This document shows positions 16,617-26,429 of a stretch of DNA of 34,687 nt, one piece after another. The stretch comes from an uncultured Bacteroidota bacterium (lineage in GTDB: Bacteria; Bacteroidota; Bacteroidia; Flavobacteriales; Flavobacteriaceae), in the NCBI GenBank assembly GCA_913062555.1, contig CAJXVU010000036.1, positions 1 through 34,687 on the forward strand, written 5' to 3'. The notes under the pieces are model-generated. The model searched no databases. It was not told the DNA's origin and saw only the letters and a program-made list of their open reading frames with translations. Numbering within the stretch: position 1 is the stretch's first letter; each line of letters starts with the position of its first letter. The position numbers and the translations under genes were made by a program.

Positions 16617-17972
16617 TTATCCAATTTCTTTAATCATTACATCTAAACCTCTTCTAATAATATCCTGATGTGGTTGTTTAGATACACAAACAAACTCAGT
16701 TAAAGCAAAATCTTCAGGTGCCACTTCGTACATTCCTAAAGCTTCCATTTCATCAAGATCATTATACATACAAGCTTTTAATAACTGCATTGGAAAAATA
16801 TCCAATGGAAATACCTCTTCAAAAGTTCCTGTTGTTACAAAAGCACGATGCTCACCATTGGTGTTTGTATTTAAATCAAATTTCTTATTTGGTGTTAACC
16901 AAGAAAAGGTCAAAGCTCTAGAGGTTGACACTTTATTAAAGATAGGCTTGGTCCATCCAAAGAACTCGTAATCATCACCTTCAGGGATTATAGAAATTAC
17001 ATTGCTATAATAATCTAAGTAACCATCTGGTTGAATATGTTTTCCACTTAATACATTTCCAGAAATAATTCTAGCATTTGCATCTTTAGATATCCCATGA
17101 TCATAAATTATAGTTGCAATTTCGCAACCTAATTTAGTAACAAAGTATCTTGGCTTTTCTACTAATGAACCTACCAAAGCAACAATTCGCTCTGCATTAA
17201 ATTTTCCAGTCAGTAAAAGCTCTCCAATAATAACCAAGTCATGCGGATTAATAGTCCATACAACTTCGCCTTTATTTACAGGGTCAATTTTATTTATTTG
17301 AGTTCCTACATTTCCCGAAGGGTGTGGCCCAGAAACTTTATGCAACGCTATACCAGATAATCCAGCCAATGGCGAGTTGGAAGATTTACCAACAGAGACA
17401 TGAACTTGTCCCTCAGTAAGTTTTCCTAAAGCCGTAACGGCTGCTTGCAATTGTGCTTCTTTACCTTGCAATGTAAAATCGTAATCGGCAGCTAAAGGCG
17501 CACTCGCATAGCCAGAAATAAAAATGGCTTTTGGTGCGTTCGCTGGATTAGCAATAATATCATAAGGGCGTTGCTTAATAAACGACCAGCATCCAGAAAC
17601 CAATAAATGTTTTTTAACATCATCAGCTTTAGCAGTATCCAAATTGAGCGTTCCAAAATCTTGGAATACTTGTTCTTTATCTGCTTGAATTTTAATCGCT
17701 AAAATTTTACGTTTTTCGCCACGTGTAATCTCCATGATCTCACCCGATACTGGGGATGCAAATTTTACATCTTCGTTAGCCTTATCATAAAACACAGGGT
17801 CTCCTGCTTTTACTTTCGCGCCAACTTTTACAATCATTTTAGGGATAACACCGTGGAAGTCTTCAGGTCTCATTGAATAAAAGTTGCTTACAATAGCGTT
17901 TTCTTTCACTTTGTCAGCAATACCTTTAAGCTTTATATCTAGACCTTTTTTGATACGAATGTCGTTTGACAT
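16617..17972 (-). CDS. nqrA: Na+-translocating NADH:quinone reductase subunit A
   Basis: The soluble cytoplasmic subunit of the sodium pump, related to RnfC but without iron-sulfur motifs. It opens with IRIKKGLDIKLKG, and contains VGAKVKAGDPVFYDK (biotinyl-lipoyl-like part) and GKHIQPDGYLDYYSN. At 451 residues it matches the family. An ATG further up at 18041 would add 23 residues absent from the family, so I start at 17972. It is the first gene of nqrA-F, with a promoter box at 18011-18018. Confidence 0.97.
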   Translation of the reverse strand: MSNDIRIKKGLDIKLKGIADKVKENAIVSNFYSMRPEDFHGVIPKMIVKVGAKVKAGDPVFYDKANEDVKFASPVSGEIMEITRGEKRKILAIKIQADKEQVFQDFGTLNLDTAKADDVKKHLLVSGCWSFIKQRPYDIIANPANAPKAIFISGYASAPLAADYDFTLQGKEAQLQAAVTALGKLTEGQVHVSVGKSSNSPLAGLSGIALHKVSGPHPSGNVGTQINKIDPVNKGEVVWTINPHDLVIIGELLLTGKFNAERIVALVGSLVEKPRYFVTKLGCEIATIIYDHGISKDANARIISGNVLSGKHIQPDGYLDYYSNVISIIPEGDDYEFFGWTKPIFNKVSTSRALTFSWLTPNKKFDLNTNTNGEHRAFVTTGTFEEVFPLDIFPMQLLKACMYNDLDEMEALGMYEVAPEDFALTEFVCVSKQPHQDIIRRGLDVMIKEIG

Positions 17973-18010
17973 ATGTTTGAATATTGAAATTAGTTGTCTA
18001 AAAATCCGTG

Positions 18011-18018
18011 CAAATTTA
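18011..18018 (-). promoter_or_regulatory. Promoter of the nqr operon
   Basis: Minus-strand TAAATTTG matches the TAnnTTTG -7 element, and TGTG lies 19 bp upstream where TTTG is expected. It sits 38 bp before the nqrA start. Confidence 0.6.
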
Positions 18019-18137
18019 CAACTTTCTATATGAAAACACACGTTAGAACAGTATAGTTATTTATTTATAATCATTCCAAATAGCGCTTTTCCTTTAGGCA
18101 TACATTTTGATTATATTTACACAGAAAATTAAACTTC

Positions 18138-19388
18138 ATGAAGACCTTAATAACATATATCACCTCGCTGTTACTTTGTTCAAATTTAGCTTTTTCCCAA
18201 GTTGAATTCGAAGTACAACCGCCAGACTATATAAAAACAATCACTTTCAAAAGTAACACACACGAAAGCGAATTGCCCATATTAAAACTTAATAATCGTC
18301 TTCAACTAGAATTTGACGCAATAAATGGTGACGAAGCCGATTTTTATTATGTTATAGATCACTTTAATTTTGACTGGACCCCATCAAGGCTTATGAAATC
18401 TGAATATCTTGAAGGCTTTGATAATGTACGTATAGTTAATTATGAAAATTCGTTTAATACATACCAAATTTATTCACATTACAATTTACAGATTCCAAAT
18501 TCACAGACACGAATAAAATTATCTGGGAATTACATGTTAAAAATCTATAATGAAGATAATGAACTCATGTTTAGTCGCAAATTTATGATTTATGAAAATT
18601 TAGCTAATGTAGGCCTTACTATTAAGAGATCTCGCGATGTGAAATATATAAAGCAAAAACAATGTGTAGATTTCAAAATTTCATCATCAACTCTATTATT
18701 CAATAACCCCAAACAAACAATTAAGACATTAGTAATACAAAATAACAATCTTAACACGGCAATTAACAATTTAAAACCGCTTTACACCCTAGGTAGAGAA
18801 CTCATTTACAGATATGATACTGAATCGAGTTTTTGGGGAGGTAATGAATATTTATACTTTGAAAATAAAGACGTACGAGGCGCCAATATAGGCGTTCAAT
18901 TTATAGATTTGAAGGACATTTATAACCATTATCTATTTACAGATATCATAAGAGCAAATAGACCGTATACCTACAATCCAGATATTAACGGGAACTTTTT
19001 AATTACTGCCTTAGACACCGATAATGTTACTATTGAAGCTGATTATACGGTTTTGCATTTCTCAATACAGCATCCTGAAATATCAAACGATAGGAATATT
19101 CATGTCTATGGTAATTTTAATAATTACGCAATTACAGATGACACTAAAATGGCATTTAACCCGAGTACTGGTTATTACGAAACAAATCTGACTTTAAAAC
19201 AAGGATTTTACAATTATAAGTATGTACAAGTAGACAACAATGGAACTCTGGATGAAGGTGCTATTAGTGGAAATTTTGATCAAACTGAGAATAATTATAA
19301 AGTTTTAGTGTATTATAGAGACTTAGGAGCCAGATACGATAAGATTATTGGGTTTGGAGAAACGACTTCTCTTAACATTTCTAACTAA
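18138..19388 (+). CDS. DUF5103 family protein, type IX secretion system plug protein
   Basis: A 416-residue exported protein with a Sec signal peptide (residues 1-20, cleaved after LAFS). It belongs to the DUF5103 group, which includes the Plug protein that closes the SprA translocon of the type IX secretion system on its periplasmic side. Visible features are beta-rich segments, the conserved stretches FEVQPPDYIKTI, FNFDWTPS and FWGGNEYLYFEN, and a C-terminal domain with HVYGNFNNYAITDD and GFYNYKYV that looks like an early-set/CBM48-type Ig fold. It is transcribed divergently from nqrA, an arrangement I recall as common in flavobacteria. Confidence 0.88.
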   Translation: MKTLITYITSLLLCSNLAFSQVEFEVQPPDYIKTITFKSNTHESELPILKLNNRLQLEFDAINGDEADFYYVIDHFNFDWTPSRLMKSEYLEGFDNVRIVNYENSFNTYQIYSHYNLQIPNSQTRIKLSGNYMLKIYNEDNELMFSRKFMIYENLANVGLTIKRSRDVKYIKQKQCVDFKISSSTLLFNNPKQTIKTLVIQNNNLNTAINNLKPLYTLGRELIYRYDTESSFWGGNEYLYFENKDVRGANIGVQFIDLKDIYNHYLFTDIIRANRPYTYNPDINGNFLITALDTDNVTIEADYTVLHFSIQHPEISNDRNIHVYGNFNNYAITDDTKMAFNPSTGYYETNLTLKQGFYNYKYVQVDNNGTLDEGAISGNFDQTENNYKVLVYYRDLGARYDKIIGFGETTSLNISN

Positions 19389-19479
19389 ATTCAAATTAGA
19401 TAAACTAAGTTCTGTAAGTTTCTAATATTTTATTGACAAACATATACTACAATATAACGAAAGCCCTTAACGATAGCTT

Positions 19480-20880
19480 ATGCATAAAGATCTTGTTTTA
19501 TTCTCGCAATTATGTGACGTTTTACTAGCTGAAGAAATTAAAAACCCTGTTACTAAACCTCTTGTAGCAAATGGATTAATTGAACAACTCGATTTAAAAC
19601 TAAATGATCACCCCACTCTTGATAATGATTTTCAAGAAATTTTAGTCGAACTCATCAAAAGCACTCCAAAAACGGCCTCAAAATCCTTTTTCAATCAACT
19701 TTTTGGTGGTCGAATAGGGAAGTCCACACTTGGAGAATTACTATCTGTTATGTTTAATAACAGCATGTATACCTATAAGGTTGCAGGACCACAAGTTCTC
19801 ATTGAAAAAGAAGTCATTAAAAACATTTGTCAACTCGCCGGATACCCTGTAAATAGTGGAGGAACCTTGGCACCTGGTGGATCCATGAGCAATATGATGG
19901 GTATAATTATGGCAAGAGACGCTAAAAATCCTAATATAAGAGATGAAGGTCATTCAAATAAAATGACCATGTACAGCTCTGAAGCCTCTCATTATTCGAT
20001 TTCTAAAAATGCTGCATTAATTGGTATAGGTCGAAATCAAGTACGATTAATAAAAACAAATCACAAAGGAGAAATGTCTGTAAGCCATTTAAACGCGGCT
20101 ATACAAAACGATATTGAGAACGGATTTGAGCCGTTTTTTGTAAATGCTACAGCAGGAACCACCGTTTTAGGTGCTTTTGACGATATCATGGCCATTAGTA
20201 AGGTATGCAAGAAATTTAAATTGTGGTTACATGTAGATGGCGCTTATTGTGGTGGAGTTATATTTAGTACTAAATATAAACATCTAAGCTATGGTTTGGA
20301 AGCATCCGATTCATTTAGCTTAAATGCTCATAAAATGCTAGGCACACCTCTAAGTTGTTCCATAATTTTGACCAAGCACAAAGAACAACTTCACCATTCA
20401 TTTGCTAACGAAGCCGATTATTTGTATCAAACAGAAGATGATGAATATAATTTAGGTAAAACTTCGCTGCAATGTGGCAGACGAAACGATGCTTTAAAGT
20501 TGTGGACTCTATGGAAATCGGTAGGAACTTATGGCATTGAAAAAATAGTTGATCATCAATTCCAATTAGCTGAAACGGCTAGAAACTACGTCAAAAGCAA
20601 TCCAGATTATACGCTTTACAGTTTTGAAAATTCTATTTCTGTGTGTTTTAATTATAGAGATATTCCCGCTGATGAATTATGCACTGCACTATATGAAAAC
20701 GCCAAACTAATGGTAGGCTATGGAAATTTTAATGGGGAAACTTTTATAAGGCTAGTCACTATTAATACCGCTGTTGATCACGATGATATAATTGCATTCT
20801 TTAAAACGTTAGAGTCTTATATCACATCACATAAGTTCCCTATTTATAATCACGAGAAACAACAGGTATCTTCAAGATAA
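19480..20880 (+). CDS. PLP-dependent group II decarboxylase (glutamate/cysteine sulfinate/aspartate type)
   Basis: A 466-residue fold-type I PLP enzyme of the aromatic-L-amino-acid/glutamate decarboxylase family. Cofactor contacts are clear: GGTLAPGGSMSNM for phosphate binding, Ser-His at 170-171 stacking on PLP, HVDGAY with Asp253, and the Schiff-base lysine Lys285 in SLNAHKMLG. The overall pattern is nearer to animal-type GAD/cysteine sulfinate decarboxylases than to GadB. The substrate (glutamate, aspartate, cysteine sulfinate or diaminobutyrate) cannot be fixed from motifs. It appears monocistronic. Confidence 0.88.
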   Translation: MHKDLVLFSQLCDVLLAEEIKNPVTKPLVANGLIEQLDLKLNDHPTLDNDFQEILVELIKSTPKTASKSFFNQLFGGRIGKSTLGELLSVMFNNSMYTYKVAGPQVLIEKEVIKNICQLAGYPVNSGGTLAPGGSMSNMMGIIMARDAKNPNIRDEGHSNKMTMYSSEASHYSISKNAALIGIGRNQVRLIKTNHKGEMSVSHLNAAIQNDIENGFEPFFVNATAGTTVLGAFDDIMAISKVCKKFKLWLHVDGAYCGGVIFSTKYKHLSYGLEASDSFSLNAHKMLGTPLSCSIILTKHKEQLHHSFANEADYLYQTEDDEYNLGKTSLQCGRRNDALKLWTLWKSVGTYGIEKIVDHQFQLAETARNYVKSNPDYTLYSFENSISVCFNYRDIPADELCTALYENAKLMVGYGNFNGETFIRLVTINTAVDHDDIIAFFKTLESYITSHKFPIYNHEKQQVSSR

Positions 20881-21018
20881 TTTGTGATATTAGGAAGATT
20901 TGACAAAATTATTGGCTTTACAGAAAGCAGTTCAGCTACAATCACAAACTGATAATCTAAAATATCGTTAAATTTAGCCAAGATTTCCAAAAAATAACTT
21001 ACTTAATACTTTATTTAG

Positions 21019-21026
21019 TATTTTTG
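21019..21026 (+). promoter_or_regulatory. -7 promoter element for apaG
   Basis: TATTTTTG matches TAnnTTTG, 38 bp before the apaG start. Confidence 0.5.
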
Positions 21027-21064
21027 CACTAGATATAGAATCAAGTATATCCTTTAAAACTAAG

Positions 21065-21451
21065 ATGGTACAACAGGTCACCAGAGGTATAAAAATATCA
21101 GTCGAAACTAATTTCGAAGGCACATTTTATAAAAATTATAAAGTGCATTTTGCTTTTGGCTATAAAGTTACGATTGAAAACCAAAGCAAAGATTCTGTTC
21201 AATTAAACTCCAGACACTGGGAAATTTTAGATGCTCTCAATAATGTAGAGATTATTGATGGTGAAGGTGTAATTGGAAAAAAGCCAGTATTAAGACCAGG
21301 AGAATCACACACTTATAATTCAGGTTGCTTATTAACATCTCCATTTGGAGCGATGCAAGGGCATTACAATATGGTTAATTTCACAACCACAAAAGAGTTT
21401 AAAGTTTCTATTCCCTCTTTTAAATTAAGCGCCGTCTTTGCACTTAATTAA
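21065..21451 (+). CDS. apaG: ApaG-domain protein
   Basis: A 128-residue fibronectin type III-like protein of the ApaG family, historically linked to Co2+/Mg2+ resistance; its biochemical role is not settled. The signatures are FAFGYKVTIENQS, the RHWEI strand, a glycine-rich GEGVIGKKPVLRPGE, and the C-terminal GAMQGHYNM. It is full length. Its last eight bases overlap the end of the convergent DUF6695-like gene, so the two transcripts overlap at their 3' ends. Confidence 0.95.
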   Translation: MVQQVTRGIKISVETNFEGTFYKNYKVHFAFGYKVTIENQSKDSVQLNSRHWEILDALNNVEIIDGEGVIGKKPVLRPGESHTYNSGCLLTSPFGAMQGHYNMVNFTTTKEFKVSIPSFKLSAVFALN

Positions 21452-22445
21452 TCCTATCAATTAAATCGAACCTATATACCTTATCATGTTGTTCGATATG
21501 ATAAAATGCGCAATTAGAATAATGTGTAAAGCTATATGATGCTTTATAATTAAACCCATTATCACTTACTTTATACAACCCATCAACGTCTATATTTCCA
21601 TATGAAGAAATGCGCCTAAATCGAAATTCATTAGCAACAGGAGTTTCATGTAGTTCGAACCATGCCCCTGCTCCAATTCCATTTAACCATTGCGCATTTT
21701 CATGGGCATGATCTATCGCAATGGGCTTAAGTGTCCCCACAAAATTTGGTTTATGATCTTTCAAACGATCCAAAAAACAGCGAATATTTTCTGCTCCAGC
21801 CGACGATTCAAACTTTGAGATAACTCCATTTTGAGTTACTTGATACACATATTCACCAGTATTGGCTATAACAACATTTCCAACTGTACTCGGTGTAAAA
21901 CGCTCTGACTTGATCAATTTTTTCCTCATCGAAATACTTGTCACTGAGGCTATTAAAGTTGAAGTTACGAACCTAGCACAATTACTTGCTTCCTTAATAA
22001 AAGCGGCATAGCGCACAAAGTGACGCTCTTGTTGAGCTGTGATATACGCTTTTGCTTTTTCATAATCTACAGCGTGACATATGGATGCAATTAATCGCCC
22101 TTCGCCATGTGTCAACTTAGGATGTGTTGCGAAAAACCCCAATATATCATCAATATTTTTAATGATCCCATTTTTAATATGTGCTTTAATAGTAAAATTT
22201 AACTCATGATCAGTATTCATTCCTCGAACACGACCATTAGGTTCAGGTGTGATATAACGCCCAAAATCATGATATTCCAAGATTCCGGTTGATTTATTAA
22301 TTAAAACTAACGCAGCATGACCTGCACGAACGTAATTTTTTTTACCAATACCTACAAACCTGAGCAATGGTGAATACCATTCCTCCGCCACCATTACGAT
22401 GGTGTCCGGATAAGCCATTGATAAAATAATTCCTGTACTAACCAT
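21444..22445 (-). CDS. DUF6695-like protein, possible permuted papain-like fold
   Basis: A 333-residue protein I place, from memory, in the DUF6695 group found beside NRDE proteins in flavobacteria. Residues 41-63 read AGHAALVLI and then EYHDFGRY, and a cysteine follows at 156 (SNCARFV). A His before a Cys in this order is the arrangement of circularly permuted NlpC/P60 (YiiX/LRAT-like) enzymes, so hydrolase or acyltransferase activity is conceivable but unproven. The C-terminal half is beta-rich (FRFRRISSYG, YKVSDNGF). No signal peptide is evident. Its start overlaps the end of the NRDE gene by 8 bp, implying translational coupling. Confidence 0.65.
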   Translation of the reverse strand: MVSTGIILSMAYPDTIVMVAEEWYSPLLRFVGIGKKNYVRAGHAALVLINKSTGILEYHDFGRYITPEPNGRVRGMNTDHELNFTIKAHIKNGIIKNIDDILGFFATHPKLTHGEGRLIASICHAVDYEKAKAYITAQQERHFVRYAAFIKEASNCARFVTSTLIASVTSISMRKKLIKSERFTPSTVGNVVIANTGEYVYQVTQNGVISKFESSAGAENIRCFLDRLKDHKPNFVGTLKPIAIDHAHENAQWLNGIGAGAWFELHETPVANEFRFRRISSYGNIDVDGLYKVSDNGFNYKASYSFTHYSNCAFYHIEQHDKVYRFDLIDRIN

Positions 22446-23163
22446 TTATTACATGAGGTAATTTAAATATAAGTGCCTGTTTCGATTTGTCGTGAAAGTT
22501 GTTAAATCTCATGACAAGCTCATTATCAATCTTTTCAACCTGTGTAATACTTGTTGTTTTGACATAACCACGATCCATAATAACACCATAATCAGTGTTA
22601 TTAATTTCTGTTGTTTCATGAAAGCTTAACAAATTTTCCGCATTTAACGATGTCTTTTCTTTAAAGTCATCAAACCACTGTTTGCGTTCGTGTTTCATTG
22701 CTTGTGTATATAAGGTAGAAGACGACCAAATTTGTGGTTCTAAGGGCAAATTTTTAAAATGTTTTGATTTCCCATCCCATACCAATTCAAAAAACTTTAA
22801 ATCATTATTCCAATCGGCAATGACCAAGGTAAATGGCTCTACATCATCAAGGTCATAGGCTTCTATTGCTTTTACAATGTTTTGGCATGCCAATAAATCT
22901 CTAACAACTATTCCCCGACTCAGCCTATACTCAGCTCGCCTTTCATGGTAATCAAATCCGCCATTTAATATGCAGAGCACTCTATGCTTCTCACTCGCTC
23001 CAATCCAAGAACCTCCTGCGACTTGGTCTTTAGGAAAAATCATTTTGGTATTCATTATGGAATGAACCTCAGGAGCAAGAGAAATCCTATTTGGTGCTTC
23101 ATCTCTATTAGAGGTTAACACAAAACCGCACTTGCCTTTTGGTATTAAAGTCACTGTACACAT
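22438..23163 (-). CDS. NRDE (TANGO2-like) family protein
   Basis: A 241-residue protein of the NRDE/TANGO2 family. The defining NRDE tetrad is at residues 19-22 (TSNRDEAPNR), after an N-terminal MCTV whose Cys2 would be exposed if the initiator Met is removed, as in Ntn-type hydrolases. Also typical are GGSWIGASEKHRVLCILNGG and SRGIVVRDLL. The family has been tied to haem or lipid handling in animals; the bacterial role is unknown. It forms a two-gene unit with the overlapping DUF6695-like gene, set between apaG and pruA. Confidence 0.92.
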   Translation of the reverse strand: MCTVTLIPKGKCGFVLTSNRDEAPNRISLAPEVHSIMNTKMIFPKDQVAGGSWIGASEKHRVLCILNGGFDYHERRAEYRLSRGIVVRDLLACQNIVKAIEAYDLDDVEPFTLVIADWNNDLKFFELVWDGKSKHFKNLPLEPQIWSSSTLYTQAMKHERKQWFDDFKEKTSLNAENLLSFHETTEINNTDYGVIMDRGYVKTTSITQVEKIDNELVMRFNNFHDKSKQALIFKLPHVING

Positions 23164-23266
23164 AAATAACGTAGTCTAAAAACTATTTGGCAACTTACAA
23201 AAAATACACAAGATTTTAAGGCAATATTTGCATACAAAAGGATAAAATAATCCATAAATTTTATTG

Positions 23267-23274
23267 TAACTTTG
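23267..23274 (+). promoter_or_regulatory. -7 promoter element for pruA
   Basis: TAACTTTG matches TAnnTTTG, 40 bp before the pruA ATG; no good -33 box was found. Confidence 0.5.
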
Positions 23275-23314
23275 CTGCTCAATTTTTCATAATTCAATAA
23301 ACTAAAAAACAATC

Positions 23315-24943
23315 ATGGGAAAAGGATTTTTTAGCGTACCAGTCGCTGTAAACGAACCTATTATGGGTTATGCTCCAGGATCACCAGAGCGTGACGCTGT
23401 ACTCAATGCTTATAACGAGATGTTTAACAGCAAAATTGATGTACCATTATATATAAACGGAAAAGATATTAAAACTGGAAACACCAGAACAATGTCTCCT
23501 CCACATGATCACCAACATGTTGTTGGAACTTATCATTTAGCCGAAAAATCGCATATTGATGATGCCATAAGCACGGCTTTAGAAGCTAGAAAAGCATGGT
23601 CTCAAATACCATGGGAGCAACGTGCAGGTATCTTTTTAAAAGCTGCCGAATTGATTGCAGGTCCATATAGAGCCAAAATTAATGCAGCCACAATGATGGC
23701 ACAATCTAAAACTGTACATCAAGCTGAAATAGATGCTGCTTGTGAGCTGATCGATTTCTTACGTTTTAATGTGCAATACATGACGGACATCTATCACGAT
23801 CAACCAGAAAGTACAAGCGATGCTTGGAACCGCATTGAATATAGACCACTTGAAGGATTTGTATATGCCGTAACACCTTTTAACTTCACTGCTATTGCTG
23901 GAAATTTACCGGCTTGTATGGCAATGATGGGAAATGTTGTGGTTTGGAAGCCTAGTGATTCTCAGGTTTTTTCAGCAAAAATAATAATGGATGTCTTTAA
24001 AGAAGCTGGTGTTCCTGCCGGTGTTATCAATGTTGTTTTTGGTGATCCTGTTATGATTACTGATACTGTAATGGCTAGTCCAGATTTCTCTGGTCTACAT
24101 TTTACCGGGTCTACATTTATATTTAAAGAACTTTGGAAAAAAATCGGTAACAATATCCACAACTACAAAACCTACCCAAGAATTGTTGGGGAGACTGGTG
24201 GAAAAGATTTTATTGTTGCACATAAATCGGCAAATGCAAAGCAAGTTGCTACTGCAATTGTTCGTGGCGCATTCGAATTCCAAGGGCAAAAATGTAGTGC
24301 TGCTTCAAGAGCTTATGTACCACAAAGCATGTGGGAGGACGTAAAAAAATATGTGATTGAAGACGTAAACTCATTTAAAATAGGCTCTCCGGCCGATTTA
24401 AGTAATTTTATTACTGCGGTAATTCATGAAGGATCTTTTGATAAGTTAGCTAAATATTTAGATCAAGCAAAAGCTGATAGTGATGCCGAAATTATTGTTG
24501 GAGGAGGATATGACAAGAGCAAAGGCTACTTTATAGAACCAACAGTTATTGTCGCTAAAGATCCCAAATACACCACCATGTGTACCGAATTATTTGGCCC
24601 TGTGATGACTATTTACGTATATGAAGACGAGGCTTATGCCGCAACTTTAAAATTAGTAGATGAAACAAGTGAGTATGCCTTAACTGGAGCTATTCTTGCA
24701 ACTGATCGTTATGCAGTTGAAGAAGCTTCTAAAGCATTACAAAATTGTGCCGGAAACTTCTATGTTAACGACAAACCAACAGGAGCTGTTGTAGGTCAAC
24801 AACCTTTTGGAGGTGCTAGAGCATCCGGAACCAATGATAAAGCAGGATCTGCTTTAAATTTATTACGTTGGGTTTCACCTAGAATGATTAAGGAAACATT
24901 TGTTACTCCTGTGGATTATAGATATCCATTTTTAGGAGAATAG
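23315..24943 (+). CDS. pruA: 1-pyrroline-5-carboxylate dehydrogenase
   Basis: Oxidises glutamate-gamma-semialdehyde to glutamate with NAD+, the second step of proline catabolism. It is a 542-residue aldehyde dehydrogenase of the stand-alone P5CDH type, lacking the proline dehydrogenase domain of PutA. The catalytic Cys327 is in FQGQKCSAASR and the general base Glu293 in VGETGGKD. The NAD-binding region includes TPFNFTAI and WKPSDSQ, and the C-terminal GQQPFGGARASGTNDKAG matches the family. A strong terminator follows. Confidence 0.97.
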   Translation: MGKGFFSVPVAVNEPIMGYAPGSPERDAVLNAYNEMFNSKIDVPLYINGKDIKTGNTRTMSPPHDHQHVVGTYHLAEKSHIDDAISTALEARKAWSQIPWEQRAGIFLKAAELIAGPYRAKINAATMMAQSKTVHQAEIDAACELIDFLRFNVQYMTDIYHDQPESTSDAWNRIEYRPLEGFVYAVTPFNFTAIAGNLPACMAMMGNVVVWKPSDSQVFSAKIIMDVFKEAGVPAGVINVVFGDPVMITDTVMASPDFSGLHFTGSTFIFKELWKKIGNNIHNYKTYPRIVGETGGKDFIVAHKSANAKQVATAIVRGAFEFQGQKCSAASRAYVPQSMWEDVKKYVIEDVNSFKIGSPADLSNFITAVIHEGSFDKLAKYLDQAKADSDAEIIVGGGYDKSKGYFIEPTVIVAKDPKYTTMCTELFGPVMTIYVYEDEAYAATLKLVDETSEYALTGAILATDRYAVEEASKALQNCAGNFYVNDKPTGAVVGQQPFGGARASGTNDKAGSALNLLRWVSPRMIKETFVTPVDYRYPFLGE

Positions 24944-24960
24944 TAACACCAACCAATATG

Positions 24961-24999
24961 AAAAAAGCCTGTTTCTAGTGAGAAATAGGCTTTTTTTTT
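24961..24999. terminator. Bidirectional intrinsic terminator after pruA
   Basis: A 12-bp stem (AAGCCTGTTTCT with AGAAATAGGCTT, one G-U pair) closes on AGTG. It is preceded by A6 and followed by T9. Confidence 0.95.
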
Positions 25000-25081
25000 G
25001 GTTTCAATAATATCCAAATGACCTTTATCAATAGTTTAAAATCCCTAACTTCGTCATCCCTTTTAATTTTAAACATTTGTT

Positions 25082-25606
25082 ATGAGTATTAAAGAATATA
25101 TTGTTAGAGAAGCCCATTCTGATGAATTTGTCAATATTGGAGAATTAATGATTATGGTATACTCACAACTGGAAGGATTTCCTGGCCCAGAAGAGAGTCC
25201 TGAATATTATAAAAAACTTAAAAGTGTAGGCAAGTTAACTGAGGACTCAAAAGTAAAACTACTTGTGGCTGCCTCTTCTAGTGGTTCTATTGGTGGTGCT
25301 GTTGTCTATTTTGGCGACATGGCTTATTATGGTTCAGATGGTATCGCGACTCAAGAAAAAAATGCAGCTGGTTTTAGATTGTTGGCTGTCGATCCCAATA
25401 CAAGAGGTAAAGGTATTGGCAAACTACTAACTAAGGCTTGTATTGATTTAGCAAAATTCGAAAAGCAAGAACAGATTGTGATTCACTCTACAAATGCCAT
25501 GCAAATTGCTTGGAGCATGTATGAAAAAATTGGATTTAAACGCTCTGAAGATTTAGATTTTAAAAAAGGAAACCTCACCGTATATGGTTTTAGGCTTTTA
25601 TTATAA
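25082..25606 (+). CDS. GNAT family N-acetyltransferase
   Basis: A 174-residue GNAT enzyme. The acetyl-CoA loop is NTRGKGIGKLL following the strand LLAVDP, and the C-terminal MYEKIGFKRSEDL is the standard last motif. Substrate unknown. A partial -7 box (TAACTTCG, 25046-25053) lies upstream. Its stop is 4 bp from the stop of the convergent cyclase gene with no terminator between, so their transcripts probably overlap. Confidence 0.88.
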   Translation: MSIKEYIVREAHSDEFVNIGELMIMVYSQLEGFPGPEESPEYYKKLKSVGKLTEDSKVKLLVAASSSGSIGGAVVYFGDMAYYGSDGIATQEKNAAGFRLLAVDPNTRGKGIGKLLTKACIDLAKFEKQEQIVIHSTNAMQIAWSMYEKIGFKRSEDLDFKKGNLTVYGFRLLL

Positions 25607-25610
25607 CTAC

Positions 25611-26429
25611 CTAAGGTAATATCGCAAACAGTCGTACTTGACCACCAGAGCCCCCTTGAATTTTTATAGGAGCTACAATAAGATATGTACCGACTGGAGG
25701 CAATAGATGCACATTGGCAACATTTTCTAACTGGTATTTCCCGGAACCATTAATCACACCATGCACAGGAAAACCTTGAGCCTGAGCAGCGTCAACACTC
25801 ATATTATCTATTCCAACACCTCTAATATCACGATCATCAATCATAAATTGAGCAGCTTCTTTAGAAAATCCAGGAAAATGCATTTTACCATCAGTATCTT
25901 CATTTTTATAAGCATTATAGTCAGCCCATTTTTTACTCCAACCTGTATACAATAGTACGATTACACCTTTAGGGAGTATTCCATATTTTGCCTCCCAATC
26001 CAGAATATCTCTTTTACTTAAAGTATAATCGGGATTAGCTTCACTTTGTTTAGAAATATCAATGACTATAGCCGGACCAAAAAGATCTTTAGTAGTAAGT
26101 TGATCTACTGATTTCAAATTATCACCACCATGTATAGGGGCATCCAAATGTGTTCCTTGATGCTCTGGAGTACTATAGGCTCCCATGCCAGGTGCTCCAC
26201 TTTTATGCGCAAAAATAGTATCGTATTTAAACGGACTCCCTTTTTCATTTGGCCAATACGGACTTGTATTATTAAGTGAATGCGTAAGGTCAATAATTTC
26301 AAGTTCCCCATGAAACAGTTGCTCCAATCGATCCTCTCGAGAAATTCCCTGTTTACAACTAACCAACAGGACACTACTCAAGGCAAGAAACATTGTAATT
26401 TTCAATAAGAATTGTAATACTATTTTCAT
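25611..26429 (-). CDS. Cyclase-family (kynurenine formamidase-like) lipoprotein
   Basis: A 272-residue metal-dependent hydrolase of the cyclase family (PF04199 type), which includes bacterial arylformamidases. The diagnostic metal motif HxGTHxDxPxH is present as HQGTHLDAPIH, and the central GVGIDNMSVDAA is also conserved. The N-terminus is a lipoprotein signal with lipobox LLVSC (Cys25), so unlike cytoplasmic KynB it should act in the periplasm or at the outer membrane. The substrate is unknown. Its ATG overlaps the stop of rsmG (ATGA at 26426-26429), implying coupling to that gene. Confidence 0.9.
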   Translation of the reverse strand: MKIVLQFLLKITMFLALSSVLLVSCKQGISREDRLEQLFHGELEIIDLTHSLNNTSPYWPNEKGSPFKYDTIFAHKSGAPGMGAYSTPEHQGTHLDAPIHGGDNLKSVDQLTTKDLFGPAIVIDISKQSEANPDYTLSKRDILDWEAKYGILPKGVIVLLYTGWSKKWADYNAYKNEDTDGKMHFPGFSKEAAQFMIDDRDIRGVGIDNMSVDAAQAQGFPVHGVINGSGKYQLENVANVHLLPPVGTYLIVAPIKIQGGSGGQVRLFAILP

